Under the pieces are notes generated by a model that did no database searches, was not told the origin of the DNA, and saw only the letters and a program-made list of their open reading frames with translations. Shown in pieces: positions 12,201 to 23,594 of a stretch of DNA of 64,000 nucleotides. Numbering within the stretch: the stretch's first letter is position 1; every line of letters begins with the position of its first letter. Position numbers and translations under genes: made by a program. The stretch is from Helianthus annuus (lineage: Eukaryota > Streptophyta > Magnoliopsida > Asterales > Asteraceae), in assembly GCF_002127325.2 (NCBI RefSeq), contig NC_035439.2:142501845-142565844 (forward strand), written 5' to 3'.

Positions 12201-12796
12201 AAAACTCTGGCGCGGAAGTGGTTGGAGAGAACGGTGTGAAATTTTATGGCCAATTAGAAGAAATTATTGAGTTGCGTTATACAAATGATTATTCCACTGT
12301 CCTATTTCGGTGCAAGTGGTTTGATACTCAAAGGGGTGTAAACCATGACAATAATATCACCAGTATAAGCACTGAACATGAATGGGACAAAGACGATCAA
12401 CTCATATTTGCTTCACAAGCCAAACAAGTGTTCTTCATCCAAGAAACGTCTCGAAACCAAAAAAATAAACATAGGTGGGTAGTCGAAAATGTTAATCATC
12501 GAAGAATTTGGGATCGGCCATTAAGTGATGACCGCGTCAATAAGGTTCAAAATGTTGACAAACACTTAGAAGATAGGGACATTGTCGACAACAACTCTTC
12601 ATCTGACTATCCACTTGTCATTGACTTGACCCAATACTTTCAAATTGGATCTTCTCATGTTATTGCGGGTGAGCCTTCAATTGAAGTTGATCCCCCAACG
12701 GCCACCGTCGATGAAGTGTTTGAAGTCGAGACTGATAGTGATGAGGTCGAGGCTGATTATGATGAGGATGATCCCGATTATGTGGAGTCTGACTAA
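9298..12796 (+). pseudogene. TNP2-like CACTA transposase (one internal stop)
   Basis: Transposase of the En/Spm type. Exons 9298-11816, 11897-11963 and 12047-12796 join in frame (1112 codons). The N terminus MPIDKSWIDSSRHSPHYKQG with CPCTKCKN is the transposase-associated zinc domain. Residues about 190-520 are the TNP2 core (LAADGFNPFNN, WPVILTTYNLPPW, LLIPGPKSPGKDIDVFL, CPTCNQDTPS). The central HLLVHLPDEA ... FRWMYSFERYMKKLK is the DUF4218 region, and exon 3 carries a DUF4216 region (LRYTNDYSTVLFRCKW, WVVENVNHRRIWD) and an acidic tail. A TAA at 10570-10572 in SGWSG*GYMACP interrupts the core, a single-base change from the family's conserved Gln. Otherwise the frame is open, so inactivation looks recent. 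Confidence 0.9.
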
Positions 12797-12977
12797 AAGA
12801 AAAGTTATTGTAATTTATATTGATTTGTAATTGATAAACACTTGTTTGAAATATTTATTGTAATTTGAGTTACACTTGTTGTACTTTCCCTTAATTTCTA
12901 TTAGATACACATGCTGTAACATTTGTAACTTTATAGGGATTATGTTTTCTGTATTGTTGATATTCGCTGCTTATCTG

Positions 12978-13947
12978 ATGGCTGATGTGGCCCCCTGGGG
13001 ACATGGGGGTGACGGCGCTGGTGATCCATCGCTTCCTCCTGGTGGATTTCGTGGCACACACGAGACAGACGGTAAGTCTTTTACTAAATTATTTTGTAGT
13101 CCTTATATTTTTTATATTATAAATGTTGTTACTAATTATTTTTGTTTTAATTGCAGCGGTTCCCCCGAAGAGGGTTAGGGGGAAAGCAAAAAACGAGAAA
13201 CTAAGGCGTCTGGTAAAAGCGGGGGGGCCTGTATCGCTTACGTTTGACAGGCAGGTGACGTATACCCCTGTTGGTAAAACAAGGGATATGTTTTCACGGG
13301 AGGCCGGCCTGTATATGTGGCGGTCCATCCCGTTCGATAAAATTGGATGGGATAACGTTGAACAACATTACAAGGATGCCCTCATGAACCACTTACGGGT
13401 AAATAACTTATATGCATAAAATTTTATCAAATATTAGAGCACATGCAAATCTAATTTATATATGATATTTTAACTTTTTTATTTAATTTGTAGGAAAATT
13501 TCAATTTTGATGAAGTGGAACGTTATATAGAGGCCAAAAACTTGACGGGTGGCATTAGGGTGGTTACAATGATCTTGAGAGTGCAAGGGCATTCCATCCC
13601 CCGGATATGCCCTATGATAATTGGTTGAGAACCATCGAAGGTTTCCGGGAAGAAAAATATATTAAAAGAAGCAAGGCCAACACACTAGTACGCGAGAAAC
13701 AACAATTCCCATACCGTGGGGGGACATCTTCGTACGGTAGCACCGCCTATAAAAATGTAATGTTTTATGTATGTGTGCGTGTGTGTAAGCTTTTGTTTAT
13801 TTAATGTCTAATCTAAGTTTAATGTTAAACAGGATATAGGTTGGGTACCTACGTATGCTAAAACCCACACGGACAATCAAGGGAATTGGGTTGATCCGGT
13901 TGCTGAACAAAATTACGTAAGTATTTCTTTTAAGTATTATTTTCTAT

Positions 13948-13987
<40 letters not shown>

Positions 13988-14477
13988 TATTTAATCATCT
14001 TCGTAAAATACAGCGGAACATACAACACGCGACAAGTGAATGGAGCGGTGAGGGTGCGCCAATTGCCCCGTATCAGGAAGCGTTGGGTGAGCGGCGAGGA
14101 TGGTACCGCGGGATGGGGCCTAAAACTTCTTCCAACACGTCCTCGCACTCGTCATCTAACATGTTGTCTTCGCAATCTCGGATGCAAGAACCCTTTTCCG
14201 AGGTAAACTACGCAATTTATAAAATGACAAACGAACGCATGTTTCCTTGTTAAATATATGTTGGTAGCGTTAATTAATATGCTAATATACGTTTTGCTAT
14301 CTATTTTTGTAGGATTTTGTTAACAGCTTGTTCCAAACCCCGTCATTTTTTAACCAACTTAACAACTATCTTGCTTCACAAGGAAAGGGAAAAGGAAAGT
14401 CAAAAGACTACGATTCTGACAACTTATTCGATAATGAATCCGACGATGAACCCAACGATAACGATGACGATGAGTGA
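12978..14477 (+). pseudogene. TNPA-like / transposase_24-type CACTA second gene
   Basis: Second gene of the CACTA element. Start MADVAPWGHGGDGAGDP at 12978; exons about 12978-13071, 13157-13398, 13494-13756, 13834-13917, 14014-14202 and 14313-14477. Exon 2 carries GPVSLTFDRQVTYTPVGKTR and LYMWRSIPFDKIGWD, exon 3 PYRGGTSSYGSTAYKN, all typical of the 'plant transposase (Ptta/En/Spm)' family, and the tail is acidic (DNESDDEPNDNDDDE). The related En/Spm TNPA binds subterminal repeats. Exon 3 changes frame around 13555-13562 (ILRVQ frame versus the LESARAFHPPDMP frame), so a small indel is likely. Exon ends after exon 2 are by eye. Confidence 0.75.
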
Positions 14478-14688
14478 CTTGTTTTTAATGTATGCTTTGG
14501 ATTTAATTAAACGTTGTAGGATATAATGTACGACTTAAACGTAGTTTTTAAGTATATTACCTTTAGTATATGTTGATAATGTTCATGGCGTATGCGTGCG
14601 TTGTTTGAAAATAGGCAGGTTTTGTTTTTTCGGCCGTAAAACTGGCTGGGCAGCTGTATATACAGCTGCTGTATTAAAAAAAACAGAC

Positions 14689-14950
14689 TTTTAGCGGCGA
14701 CACGTGTCGCCGCTATTTCTTTTCAACCTTTACCGACGAAGGTTAATACCGGCGACACCTTTAGCGACGACAACTGTCGCCGCTAAAACTGGCAGGTCAA
14801 TACCGGCGACAGCAACTAATACCGGCGACAACAGGTCAATACCGGCCCAGCAATACCGGTGATTCTTTACCGGCGACATGTCGCCGCTAATGGTCAATAG
14901 CGGCGACAAAAGTGGTCAATACCGGCGACACCCGTCGCCGCTAAAGGTAC
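14689..14950 (+). repeat. Right subterminal repeat region of the CACTA element
   Basis: Mirrors the left side: many GGCGACA / TGTCGCCGCTA motifs in both orientations between the TNPA-like gene and the 3' terminus. Some copies are paired as short palindromes (GGCGACACGTGTCGCC at about 14696). Confidence 0.85.
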
Positions 14951-14965
14951 CCTGTTCTTGTAGTG

Positions 14966-15093
14966 TTTGGAACCCGGTGGTAGTTCTAGACGATACGCGA
15001 CTGCACCAATCCGTTCAATTACCGGCCATAAAAACGCTTTGACAACTTCTGCTTGCCCTATTTTCCACCTTCTGGCGACAATGTTGTAGACGT
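14966..15093 (-). pseudogene. Ty3/gypsy integrase C-terminal fragment
   Basis: Continuation of the gypsy frame beyond the CACTA insertion: VIERIGAVAYRLELPPGSK on the minus strand is the well-known segment before the HPVFHVSLLK box. The more upstream part (VARRWKIGQ) is divergent and probably frameshifted. It is cut at 15094 by a hAT MITE. Confidence 0.8.
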
Positions 15094-15612
15094 CAGTGGC
15101 GGAGCTTGACCAAAAGTTTTGAGGGGGCGTAAAGTGATGGGACCCAAAATTTTTTTCCTATGGTCATGTTTCGGGTCGGGTCGGGTCGGGTATCGATTCG
15201 GGTTAGGTCAAATAATAATAGTTCCAAATAAAACTAAAAAAATTCATTTATTCAAATTACCCGTTCTTACACATAAAAACTTGCGATTAAGTTTATTGTG
15301 TGGTGGGTAATCTAGAGTTAAACAAATAAGAGTTAAAATATATTTACAAAACTACCCATCACTTCTATACAAAGTGGTAACAAACAAACTTTACTTTAAT
15401 TTATATATTGTATAAATATTTAGGATATACAAAGTGGTAACAAACTTTACTTGAATTTATATATTGTATAAATATTTAGGAAAAATAATTGGGGGGAGGC
15501 GATCCTATATAATTTTTAAAATTTCTGTACGAAAAATCGGAACCTATACACTTTTAACCGAAACATTGGGGTGTGCGGGTGCACCCCTGGGCACCAAGTA
15601 ACCTTCGCCCAT
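15094..15612 (+). mobile_element. hAT-type MITE (519 bp), CAGTGGCGGAGC family
   Basis: Starts CAGTGGCGGAGCTTGACC and ends CTTCGCCCAT, flanked by the 8-bp duplication GTAGACGT (15086-15093 and 15613-15620). It contains no credible gene. A shorter relative with the same left end is at 62292-62635. Confidence 0.85.
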
Positions 15613-15635
15613 GTAGACGTAAGAAGTACACTAAG

Positions 15636-16400
15636 GTGGTGTTTGTTTTTTCAGATGTAAAAGGTCTGCAGTCTGCGGACCACATCTGCAAATGTCTGCA
15701 CGAGAAGAGGTGGACCAAATGTTTGCGGAATGTAATAAAAATAGTGTTTGATTATCTTACCTCTTTACCCCACATCTGCAAACATATTCTCCCTTTCTCT
15801 TCTCCCAAACCCCTAATTTGAATTGTACAACTTTTATATTTCTGATTTATCGTGCTGATTCTCGTAATGAATCGGATCGTTGTCAATATTGATCATCTGA
15901 ACCTTAGAATGTGATGATTCCTTTATGATTTTATGGATTATTTGTTTATAGTTTGACACTGCAATTGGTTAATATATAGAAGAATATAAAAGCTACGTTA
16001 GAACGATTCGTGTTACTTTCAACTACTGTGCATTAATAGGATTTGTTTATTTCTGATGAAAGAATCTGCGTGATGAATTATATTCATTGTCTATTAGCTC
16101 ACAAACAGATTATTTACCATAAACTTCTGTTAGAATGGAGAAAAATAGAATGGAGAAGAGGTGTCTGTGTTTTAAGATTAGGAGGAGAGGGGTGGAGAGA
16201 GGGTTGGAAGAGGTTGGAAGAGGTGGGAAGACATTGGACCATGTCTGCGTGGGGAAGAGGACGGGCAGAGGTTTGAAGACATTTTTTAATGAAATATCTT
16301 CTAAAAAACAAAGGGTCTGCAGAGATAAGCGTCTGTGCGTGGTCTGCGCGGCGCAGAAATAAGAGGTCAAAAGAGGTTTCTCTAAAAAACAAACACCCCC
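15636..16400 (+). mobile_element. MITE or small DNA transposon with GTGTTTGTTTTTT ends
   Basis: Inverted ends GTGGTGTTTGTTTTTT (15637) and AAAAAACAAACACCCCC (16384-16400) enclose about 765 bp. Repeated CTGCAG/GTCTGC-rich segments lie near both ends (for example ggtctgcagtctgcgg at 15663). It separates two integrase pieces of the gypsy relic. No clean target duplication was found and no coding region is convincing. Confidence 0.6.
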
Positions 16401-16938
16401 ATTCGATGCTCGTTTGCCAGTGAAGACATGCGCTGTTGAGCTCGACAAAGGTTCTGTTTCAGTAGTGCTCGAACCCGCTGGAACTCTAGAAGTGTGGCGT
16501 CAATGGATGGTATTTCAGAGCTGCCTTGTCGATATCGCATGTGACGGGAACTGGTTCACCATAGAGGACCTGGAATGGGGTCATATTAATGGCGCTATGG
16601 TGGGATGTATTGTACCAATACCTGGCTAAGTATAAGTACTAGCTACACGCTGACGGCTCATCACCAGTAAAGGATCGTAAATAATTTTGTAAACACCAGT
16701 TGACAACCTCCGTTTGGTCGTCGGATTGCGGGTGATACGCTGCAGAGTATTTCAACTTCGTTGCAATTTGCTTGAAGAGTTCCTGCCAGAATTTACTAAG
16801 GAATATAGGATCTCGGTCCATGGAGACGTCTTGCCAAACTGATGACGGAATGGGCAGTGGCAGTAGACCAATAAACAGTTTATGTGTTGGGTACTTCACT
16901 TGCTGGCAGGTTTGACATCGACCAATAACTGGAAACAT
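16401..16938 (-). pseudogene. Ty3/gypsy integrase fragment
   Basis: Minus-strand translation gives RCQTCQQVKYPTHK (end of the zinc region), then WQDVSMDRDPIFLSKFWQEL and SAAYHPQSDDQTEVVN, the integrase core. The fusion of DVSMD directly to DRDPIF shows an internal deletion of the stretch carrying the first catalytic Asp. Coding traces continue leftward to 16401 in other frames. It belongs with the fragments at 14966 and 6893. Confidence 0.85.
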
Positions 16939-17008
16939 TAAACTTTAATTTCGGACAGCTGAAAGAACTTGCCAATCGTTTGATTGTTGGCCTAATACCC
17001 AAATGTTA

Positions 17009-17210
17009 GAGCATTCATAATCAAATCTCTTACTCTATCTCTATAATTACACTAAAAAACACTACCTTTTCTCTCTCAATTTCAATTAAATAATATTTTT
17101 TATACTTTTCTTTTACTCTCTCCTCTACTCAACCAATTTAAAAAAATATTAAAAAATTATAAACTAATGAGCAATAACTTTTTCTGCTTTTTCTCTCACC
17201 TCCACTCATA
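17009..17210 (+). mobile_element. MITE fragment, GAGCATTCATAAT type
   Basis: Starts GAGCATTCATAATC and shares its AT-rich, CTCTCT-containing character and terminal motif with the element at 22918-23594. Its right end is replaced by the CACTACTAGAAA terminus at 17211, so only part remains. Confidence 0.45.
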
Positions 17211-18180
17211 CACTACTAGAAAACTGTCGTCTCCTTTGTGACAGCCAAATTTGTAGTAAATTTGTAGGAAATTGGTCTTATCCACAGATTTGCTACAAAA
17301 AATTTCGTGCAAAATAAAATTGTCGAGAATCACGTTAGCTACAAATTTATGACAAAATTTCTCACAAATTTTTGACAAAAATCTATCGTCACAATCGTTG
17401 CCACAAAATACCTACAAACCAATTTTTTATGTTTTTCCTACAATTCTTCGACAATTATGCCTATTTTTGTATTTTATTTTATGATATTTTACTTTTAAAA
17501 TTAATAACATTAATAAGAAAAATTATCCATAATATTACGAATAATTATTGTTATTTTGCGACAAAATTCCTACAAAATTATAAAACTTTCTCTTAACAAT
17601 TTGCTACAAATTTCCTACAAATAAATATATATATTTTTATGATAATAATAATAACAATAATAATAATAATAATATTTTTATTAATAATGATAATATTAAT
17701 GTTATTATATGTTTTTCAATTTCTAACAAAATACCAACAAATAAATTCTAATTTTTCCTACAAATTTTCGACAAATAATTTCTATTTTTCTTACAAATTT
17801 CTGACAAATAGATTTTAAATTTTCCTACAAATTTCCAACAAATAAATTATAATTTTTTCCTACAAATTTCCAACAAATAAATTCTAATATTTCCTACAAA
17901 GTTCCCACAAATATTTTTCTTAAAGCATATATTTTCCAACAACTTTTCGACAATATAGTATTTTTCGATTTCCTACGAATTTCCGACAAATAACAAAAAA
18001 AATGAAAAAAAATAAATAAAAATCAGTTTTTCAGCTAAAAATGCATAAAATATCTAATACAATCTTGTTTACAAATTAACAATAGATACAATAACATAAA
18101 CTCAAGTTGTTACATATTACAAAACTAACAATTTTTAACATATTGATCTAAATAGTACACAAAAAACTACCTTTCAAGTA
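17211..18180 (+). mobile_element. Second CACTA-type element, 5' terminus and repeats
   Basis: Begins CACTACTAGAAAACTG, a common CACTA-like terminus, followed by some 800 bp of short repeats (CCTACAAATTTCCGACAAAT and variants, roughly every 40-60 bp). No matching TTCTAGTAGTG right end was found, so it is truncated or its right end is degraded. A receptor-kinase fragment follows directly. Confidence 0.65.
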
Positions 18181-18985
18181 CCCGGACAATCTAATTTTCT
18201 CATAACGCCTTTCAATTGTTTTTGCATTCCCTGCTCCCCTTAGTCTCTTTCAACCCGGACAATCTAATTTTCTCATAACCTTTAGCAATGCCTTTGATTA
18301 TCGAGAACCGAGTCGACCAATCTAGAACATTCCCATTTCCGGTTTTGCCCTTGACATCAAGATACCGCGACAGGTTTCCCTTAGCAACGTAATCTTAGAT
18401 CAAAAAACACTCTCCCCTACCTTTGGAACAACAAAAACCTCGTAACCTAAGAAGATTTTCAAGTTTCAACGAGATTAGTATCTTTAATCCGTTCAAGAAG
18501 TCGGTCTCATCTCATATGCAGCTCATTTTCGCAATACATTTAATAGCGACAACAGATCCGTCTCGAAGAATCCCTCTGTATGTAGCTGAAAAACTGCTTT
18601 TCCCTAGCAAATTCGAGTTAGAAAAGAACCTTGTCGCTGACTCAACATCATCGACATTGAACATATAGCTCTCGAGAATTTCTTGCAAGATCCTGCTTCC
18701 CATGTGACTTTTCGACATCGGGTCCCACCCGTTTGAGTACTCGAGACTTATGAGGAGGGAGGCACTTCTACAGCTGACTATTTCTTTAACTTGAAATTGA
18801 TCTGTGCTAATTCGACTATCTGATGATTCGAAGGCAGTCCCTATCCTCTGTTTTCTCCGGCGATACCAAATGAACGTAAAAGATTCCTCCGGTTAGTAAC
18901 ATAACGGTCAAAACATATCCAAGTATAGCAGCAAGTACGGCATTTGTTGACTTTGACGTTGACCTTGACTGATCCGTTACGTCTG
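18180..18985 (-). pseudogene. LRR receptor-like kinase fragment (TM plus kinase N-lobe)
   Basis: Minus-strand pieces read in order: juxtamembrane DQSRSTSKS, a membrane segment (AVLAAILGYVLTVMLLTGGI), then a stretch with EYSNGWDPMSKSHMG, ESYMFNVDDVESATRFF, the glycine loop LLGKSSFSATYRG, the ATP-binding Lys in VVAIKCIAK, NLLRLRGFCCSKGRGECFLI, and LDWSTRFSIIKGIAKG. It stops before the catalytic HRD loop. Frameshifts near 18855 and stops after KMSCI and CFLI break it. A 25-bp end segment (CCCGGACAATCTAATTTTCT..) is duplicated at about 18180 and 18255. It lies next to a CACTA terminus, so it may be captured host sequence. Confidence 0.8.
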
Positions 18986-19004
18986 CGTGAGTCAAAAATA
19001 GTGA

Positions 19005-19420
19005 GTGGTTTATGTAAATAGTTAATAATTAGTTTACATTATAATTAGCTTAGTTAGATAAGTGCAAGGGCCAAAGGTGTCAAATTGAAAGTTGATAACC
19101 TACAACATGATTGGAGCGACATCTCCTTGGGTCGTGACTGTTGACATCGACGGCAATAAGTAAACCGGAAAGGGACGCACCTCTTCACAATCAATCTCAC
19201 CCACATGTTCAAGACACACGACTATTCGAGAAGGGACACGTCTCTACAATCGCAACTCTTCGATTAGCATAAATAGGGTTAGATATTTCAATTGTAATAC
19301 ATATATATATATATATATATATACATATTTACAATATTTGTTCATTCAGAAATCAAATGTATTAGTTTGTTTATTATTGTTCTTTATCATTGTGTTCATC
19401 ATCAAGAAGATTCTGGGCAA
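19005..19420 (+). mobile_element. copia LTR (5'), approximate
   Basis: AT-rich block with a TATA-like CATAAATAGGGTT at about 19269, an (AT)n run and a 3' end just before a primer-binding site TGGTATCAGGGCC (19424-19436), which resembles the initiator-tRNA-Met site used by many plant LTR elements. The left LTR border is not certain, and no matching 3' LTR was found. Confidence 0.55.
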
Positions 19421-20039
19421 CAGTGGTATCAGGGCCTAGGGCTCAAATTCGTTTCGGGAAGACGATCATCAAGTGGGTGCTTGAATTCCATTCTTTACAA
19501 TTCTGATCACCCAGGAGGCGTCGATTGGGTTGTTCTTGTTAAGGTTTAACACCAATCGCATCAAGCGGGTAAGATTGCTGTTTGTTCGTTAATCGGTCAT
19601 CAGGAGGGTGTTCAATTTTTTATCCGATCATCACTGAGGGTGGTTGGATTCTGTGTTTTTTTGTTAATTCAAATCAAGGAAAGAGGCTGTGATTCGGGTT
19701 AAGAAGACGGAAACAAATCTGAGAAGTTTGTATTTTGGTTTGAAGAAACAATCGCGAATCAGAGAAGTTTGGGGGTCCATTTTACCGCAAAGAAAAAAAA
19801 AACACAGCCAAGAGGGTTGTTAAGAAAAGTCAGAAAATCGTGCGGAGAATTACGATAAGAGAAATCAGAATTACGTCGGTTCAAAAATTCCAGGTTCTAC
19901 ATTCTATTTTTCCAGAATTTATATAAGGTTTAGAAATTGGTTTGATTTCGTTAGAAAGTTAGTGTGAATTTTGGAATCATAGACTTCGGTTTAGGAGAAA
20001 ACCAAAGTATAGAAAGTGAAAATTGTTGGGAAAGAAAAT

Positions 20040-20955
20040 ATGGCGGACTCAGGAGGAGCCTCTCCGTCAAATGCGGTAGTAATTAAAGAGAGTAGTTCGT
20101 TCTCCCAATTCCAGTGTCCTATCTTAAAGTCTAAAACTATGCGGCATGGACAATCCGTATAAAAACCAATTTTGAGGGCAGACAGATTATGGGAAATGAT
20201 AGAACCAAATGAAAATACGCAAGCGGATGAAAAGAAGGATATGACGGCGACCGCTTACTTATATCAAGCACTACTGGAAGATATGATAATACAAGTTGCA
20301 AGAGTGCAAAAGAAATTTGGGATGCATTAAAGTCAAGACATGTAGGTGCAGATCGAGTGCAGAAGGCACATCTTCAAACACTCAAAATAGAGTTTGAGAT
20401 GTTAAAAATGAAGGAGGAAGACACTATTGATTCGTTCACTGCAAGACTAAAAATAGTATTGTCACGAGGGCAAGTAGTACGTTAGTACAGAAACTTCTAA
20501 GTTCTGTACCGAGAAGGTTCGTTCAAATTGTTGCAACCATTGAACAATTCGCCGATCTAGAAACAACGACGCTAGATGAGACATTGGAAGATTGAAAGCC
20601 TATGAAGAAAGGACCGGTTTGGTGGATGAAAACCCGGTATATAATCAAGAGAAACATATGTATATATGACGCGACAAGAACTATAGTCGTGGAAGGCGTT
20701 TTGGGAACAATGGACAAGGAAGGTTCAATTCATCACAAGGCAAGTGCCATGATGGAAAGTTCAGACAAGAAGAAGATGATGAATATTTATCACATGATAA
20801 CTATAAAGAACAAAGAAGAGAGGAGCGTACCTCACAGAATGCTTACAAGAATAGAAGCAACCAAAAGAAGTTTGGGAAGAATTTAAGCAAGATAAAATGC
20901 TACAATTGCAAAAAGTTTGGTCATTATGCCTCAGATTGTCCTTGTCCTGAATGAA
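20040..20955 (+). pseudogene. Ty1/copia gag relic
   Basis: Start at 20040 (MADSGGASPSNAVVIKESSS). It has a gag UBN2-like region (LQTLKIEFEMLKMKEEDTI, DSFTARLKIVLS) and ends with a zinc knuckle CYNCKKFGHYASDC (C-x2-C-x4-H-x4-C, 20897-20938). Several stops and frameshifts (after GQSV, at FGMH, after TLED, in VRASST) make it non-functional. It lies 600 bp downstream of the primer-binding site of the LTR block, consistent with one element; the pol part is missing. Confidence 0.8.
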
Positions 20956-21089
20956 ACTATGACAAGTTTAGAATCAACCACACATTCAGTGGATGCTTTA
21001 CATTCTTTATATAATAAACATTTACACAATTATCTCCTCAAATTGAGCTACAAATAAGTACAATATTGACTAAAATATAAACAGATATT

Positions 21090-22288
21090 TTCATTTAATA
21101 CCCCCTTCAATCGAAATGGTGGCAGTCCAAGACGTAGAATCGAACAGAAGACTTCAAATTGTGCGCGTGGAAGACTCTTAGTAAAAATGTCAGCCACCTG
21201 TAGTTTGGTAGGAACAAACTTTGTATAAAGTTTCCCAGAACTAACGAGCTCTCGAATGAAATGATAATCCAGGTCGATGTGCTTGGCACGCTTGTGTGAG
21301 ACTGGATTTTGAGTCATGAATAAAGCACTTTTGTTATCACACAATAAAGTAGGACGGTCCGGTGGTAAAGCATGCAACTCTCGTAATAAGTGAGTTATCC
21401 AAACGAGTTCAGCAACAGTGTTCGCCATGGCCCTATATTCTGATTCACAGCTGGAACGAGAGACGGTGGGTTGCTTCTTAGCGCTCCATGACACAAGATT
21501 GCCTCCCCCCCCCCCCCAGAAAAATCGAATAACCATAAGTGGAGCGCCGCGTGTCTAGACATCGCACCCAATCAGCATCTGAATAGCCAATAATTGAATT
21601 TTTGTCCGGGCGACTATAGGTGAGGCCAAAAGAAAGATTCCCCTTAACATACCTTAGAAGACGTTTCACTGCCCGAAAGAGCTCAACTGTGGGTTTGTGA
21701 AGAAACTGAGACAGCTAATTGACAGCATAAGATAAGTCATGCCGAGTGACCGTGAGATATTGCAAAGCACCCAATAAGGATCGATAAAGTGTAGGGTCAG
21801 AAAAGGGTAAATCGGTAGCAGTAAATGATTCATGGGGCGTAAGAGGTGTTGCAACCAGTTTTGAGTCGTAAAGATGCTCATTGAAGGATGTCTTTAGCAT
21901 ACTTTGCCAGGGTGAGAAAAAGGCCAGAATCAGTATAATTCACTTCAAGTCCCAAAAAGTAGCTCAAAGCTCCAAGATCCTTGATGGCAAACTCACGATG
22001 AAGATGAGAGATAAAGGTGCAAATGGCACAATCATCATATGCTATGAGAATAAGATCATCTACATACACCAGAAGAAGATACATGATGCATGAGTCCGTA
22101 TTGAGGACAAACAGAGACGGATCTACACGACTGCATGTAAAGCCATAGGAAAGCAGAAATGTGCTTAAGCGATGAAACCAAGCACGAGGGGCTTGTTTTC
22201 ATCCATAAAGAGCCTTAGACAATTTGCAAACATGATTCGGAAATTTAGGATTAATAAAACCAGGTGGTTGCTCCATAATAATATAGCC
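21090..22288 (-). pseudogene. Ty1/copia reverse transcriptase and RNase H relic
   Basis: Opposite strand to the gag relic, so a different insertion. Read from 22288 down: YIIMEQPPGFINPKFPNHVC, LLVYVDDLILIAYDD (YVDD box), FAIKDLGALSYFLGLEV, SLLGALQYLTVTRHDLSYAV, then RNase H IGYSDADWVRCLDTRRSTYG, SRSSCESEYRAMANTVAELV, LLCDNKSALFMTQNPVSHKR, HIDLDYHFIRELV, VADIFTKSL. Frame changes near 21520 (at a run of 14 C), 21670 and 21880 disrupt it. The upstream end is cut at about 22288, where the duplicated segment begins. Confidence 0.85.
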
Positions 22289-22320
22289 TAAACCGTGCTC
22301 TAAAAGCTGCCGCTTGCCAA

Positions 22321-22450
22321 TGCCTATACACCAATTCAGGAGGGAACCCAATAAATCTGGGAAAAACCCTTTGCGGGAATCGAACCCAGAACCTAATATC
22401 TCCTAAACCTTATCACACCTTTAAAATACCACTAGGCTATAATGCCATAG
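22321..22450 (-). mobile_element. tRNA-derived SINE
   Basis: On the minus strand: a box-A-like ATTATAGCCTAGTGGTAT, box B GGGTTCGATTCCCGC, then a body ending CCTGAATTGGTGTATAGGCA. It is absent from copy B. Flanking AGCTGCCGCTTGCCA / GACTGCGTGTTGCCA is an imperfect target duplication. A relative is at 56240-56440 on the plus strand. Confidence 0.75.
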
Positions 22451-22917
22451 ACTGCGTGTTGCCAACTGCCTTCGAAAATCAAAACCCCTTAAAACTCATG
22501 TTCAGTTTGTGATTCTGATTAGCCCAACATAAGCCCCCTAAGCTGCCAACCTAATTCAACTGCTGTGTCTCCAGTCTCCGTGTAATTCCTAAAACATTTT
22601 TCATTGGTTCAACCAAGGCCCAAGATCACTTTGCAGCCCATTTAATTCTTTGTTGAAAGTTGAAACTCATAAGTCATAACCTTGTTTTTATTATTGGCAG
22701 AAACAAGTATTAATAATCATACCATTTATATTTCTGCCACTGCATCATTTGAAAACAAGTGGAGAATGATGCATAAATTGACATGTAATTTGATCCATTG
22801 GCCACTTATATTTTTTGCATTTCTTTTTATACCAATTTAGCGAGTTTTCATTTTAAACTTGTGAAATATGAAAATAACCTAAACTGATATAATCCATAAG
22901 ATAACATATCAATTTGA

Positions 22918-23594
22918 GAGCATTCACAATGATGATCCTATATATTGAGTGGGTTTAGTTATATTATAACGAATGATTGTTAGTGTTTTTTAGTAGTTAT
23001 GAGTGAAGAAGAGAGAAAATATATGGAAAAGTTACTGTTTATCTGTAAATATATTAATATATTGAAAAAAATCTGGAGAGAGAAAAACCTTACAAATTTT
23101 TGAGTAAATTGCTAAAATCGTCCCTGAGGTTTGAGCATTTTGTCATTTTCATCCAAATGAACTTTTTTGTACCATACAGTCCTTCATTTTATGGATTTTT
23201 TGCCATTTTTATCCAAACGTCTGGCTTTTTTGTCAAAATCGTCCCTGAGATTTGAGATTTTTTTTCCATTTTCATCCAAATGTTTGATAGAAAAAATAAA
23301 GCAAATTAGATGTTTGGATGAAAATGACAAAAAATCTCAAAAGTGAAGGACTATATTGTACAAAAAAGTTGTTTTGGATGAAAATGACAAAAATGCCCAA
23401 ACCTCAGTGACGATTTTGGCAATTAACTCTAATTTTTTTAATATTTTTAGAAATGGTTGTAAGTGGAGGAGAAAAAAATGTAATGATAAAGGTATAAAAT
23501 ATATTATTTAATTAAAAATGAGAGGAAAAAAATAGTTGTTTTTGATGCAAATATATGGATATGGAAAAGGAATTCATTATGAATTATGAATGCT
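22918..23594 (+). mobile_element. MITE with GAGCATTCACAATG ends, holding a nested foldback
   Basis: Starts GAGCATTCACAATGATGATC and ends AATTATGAATGCT. Copy B shows the empty site (ATTTGACACTTC, near 56972). It contains the foldback at 23102-23429. Confidence 0.7.
23102..23429. mobile_element. MULE-like foldback, 'GGTTTGAG' family
   Basis: Inverted arms GAGTAAATTGCTAAAATCGT and the complement of GCCAAAATCGTCACTGAGGT enclose about 330 bp of near-palindromic sequence. Related elements are at 24265, 48423 and 54818. Confidence 0.75.

Larger units (their letters stand above)
7193..14965 (+). mobile_element. Full-length CACTA (En/Spm) DNA transposon
   Basis: The element starts CACTACAAGAAAAG at 7193 and ends TTCTTGTAGTG at 14965, forming inverted termini. 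It is flanked by the 3-bp duplication TTT (7190-7192 and 14966-14968), as expected for CACTA elements. Both subterminal regions carry clustered GCGGCGACA-type repeats. The interior holds a TNP2-like transposase gene and a TNPA-like gene in the same orientation. It interrupts a gypsy pol frame precisely, so insertion followed that element. A nonsense codon in TNP2 and a frameshift in the second gene suggest it is not autonomous now. Confidence 0.95.
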
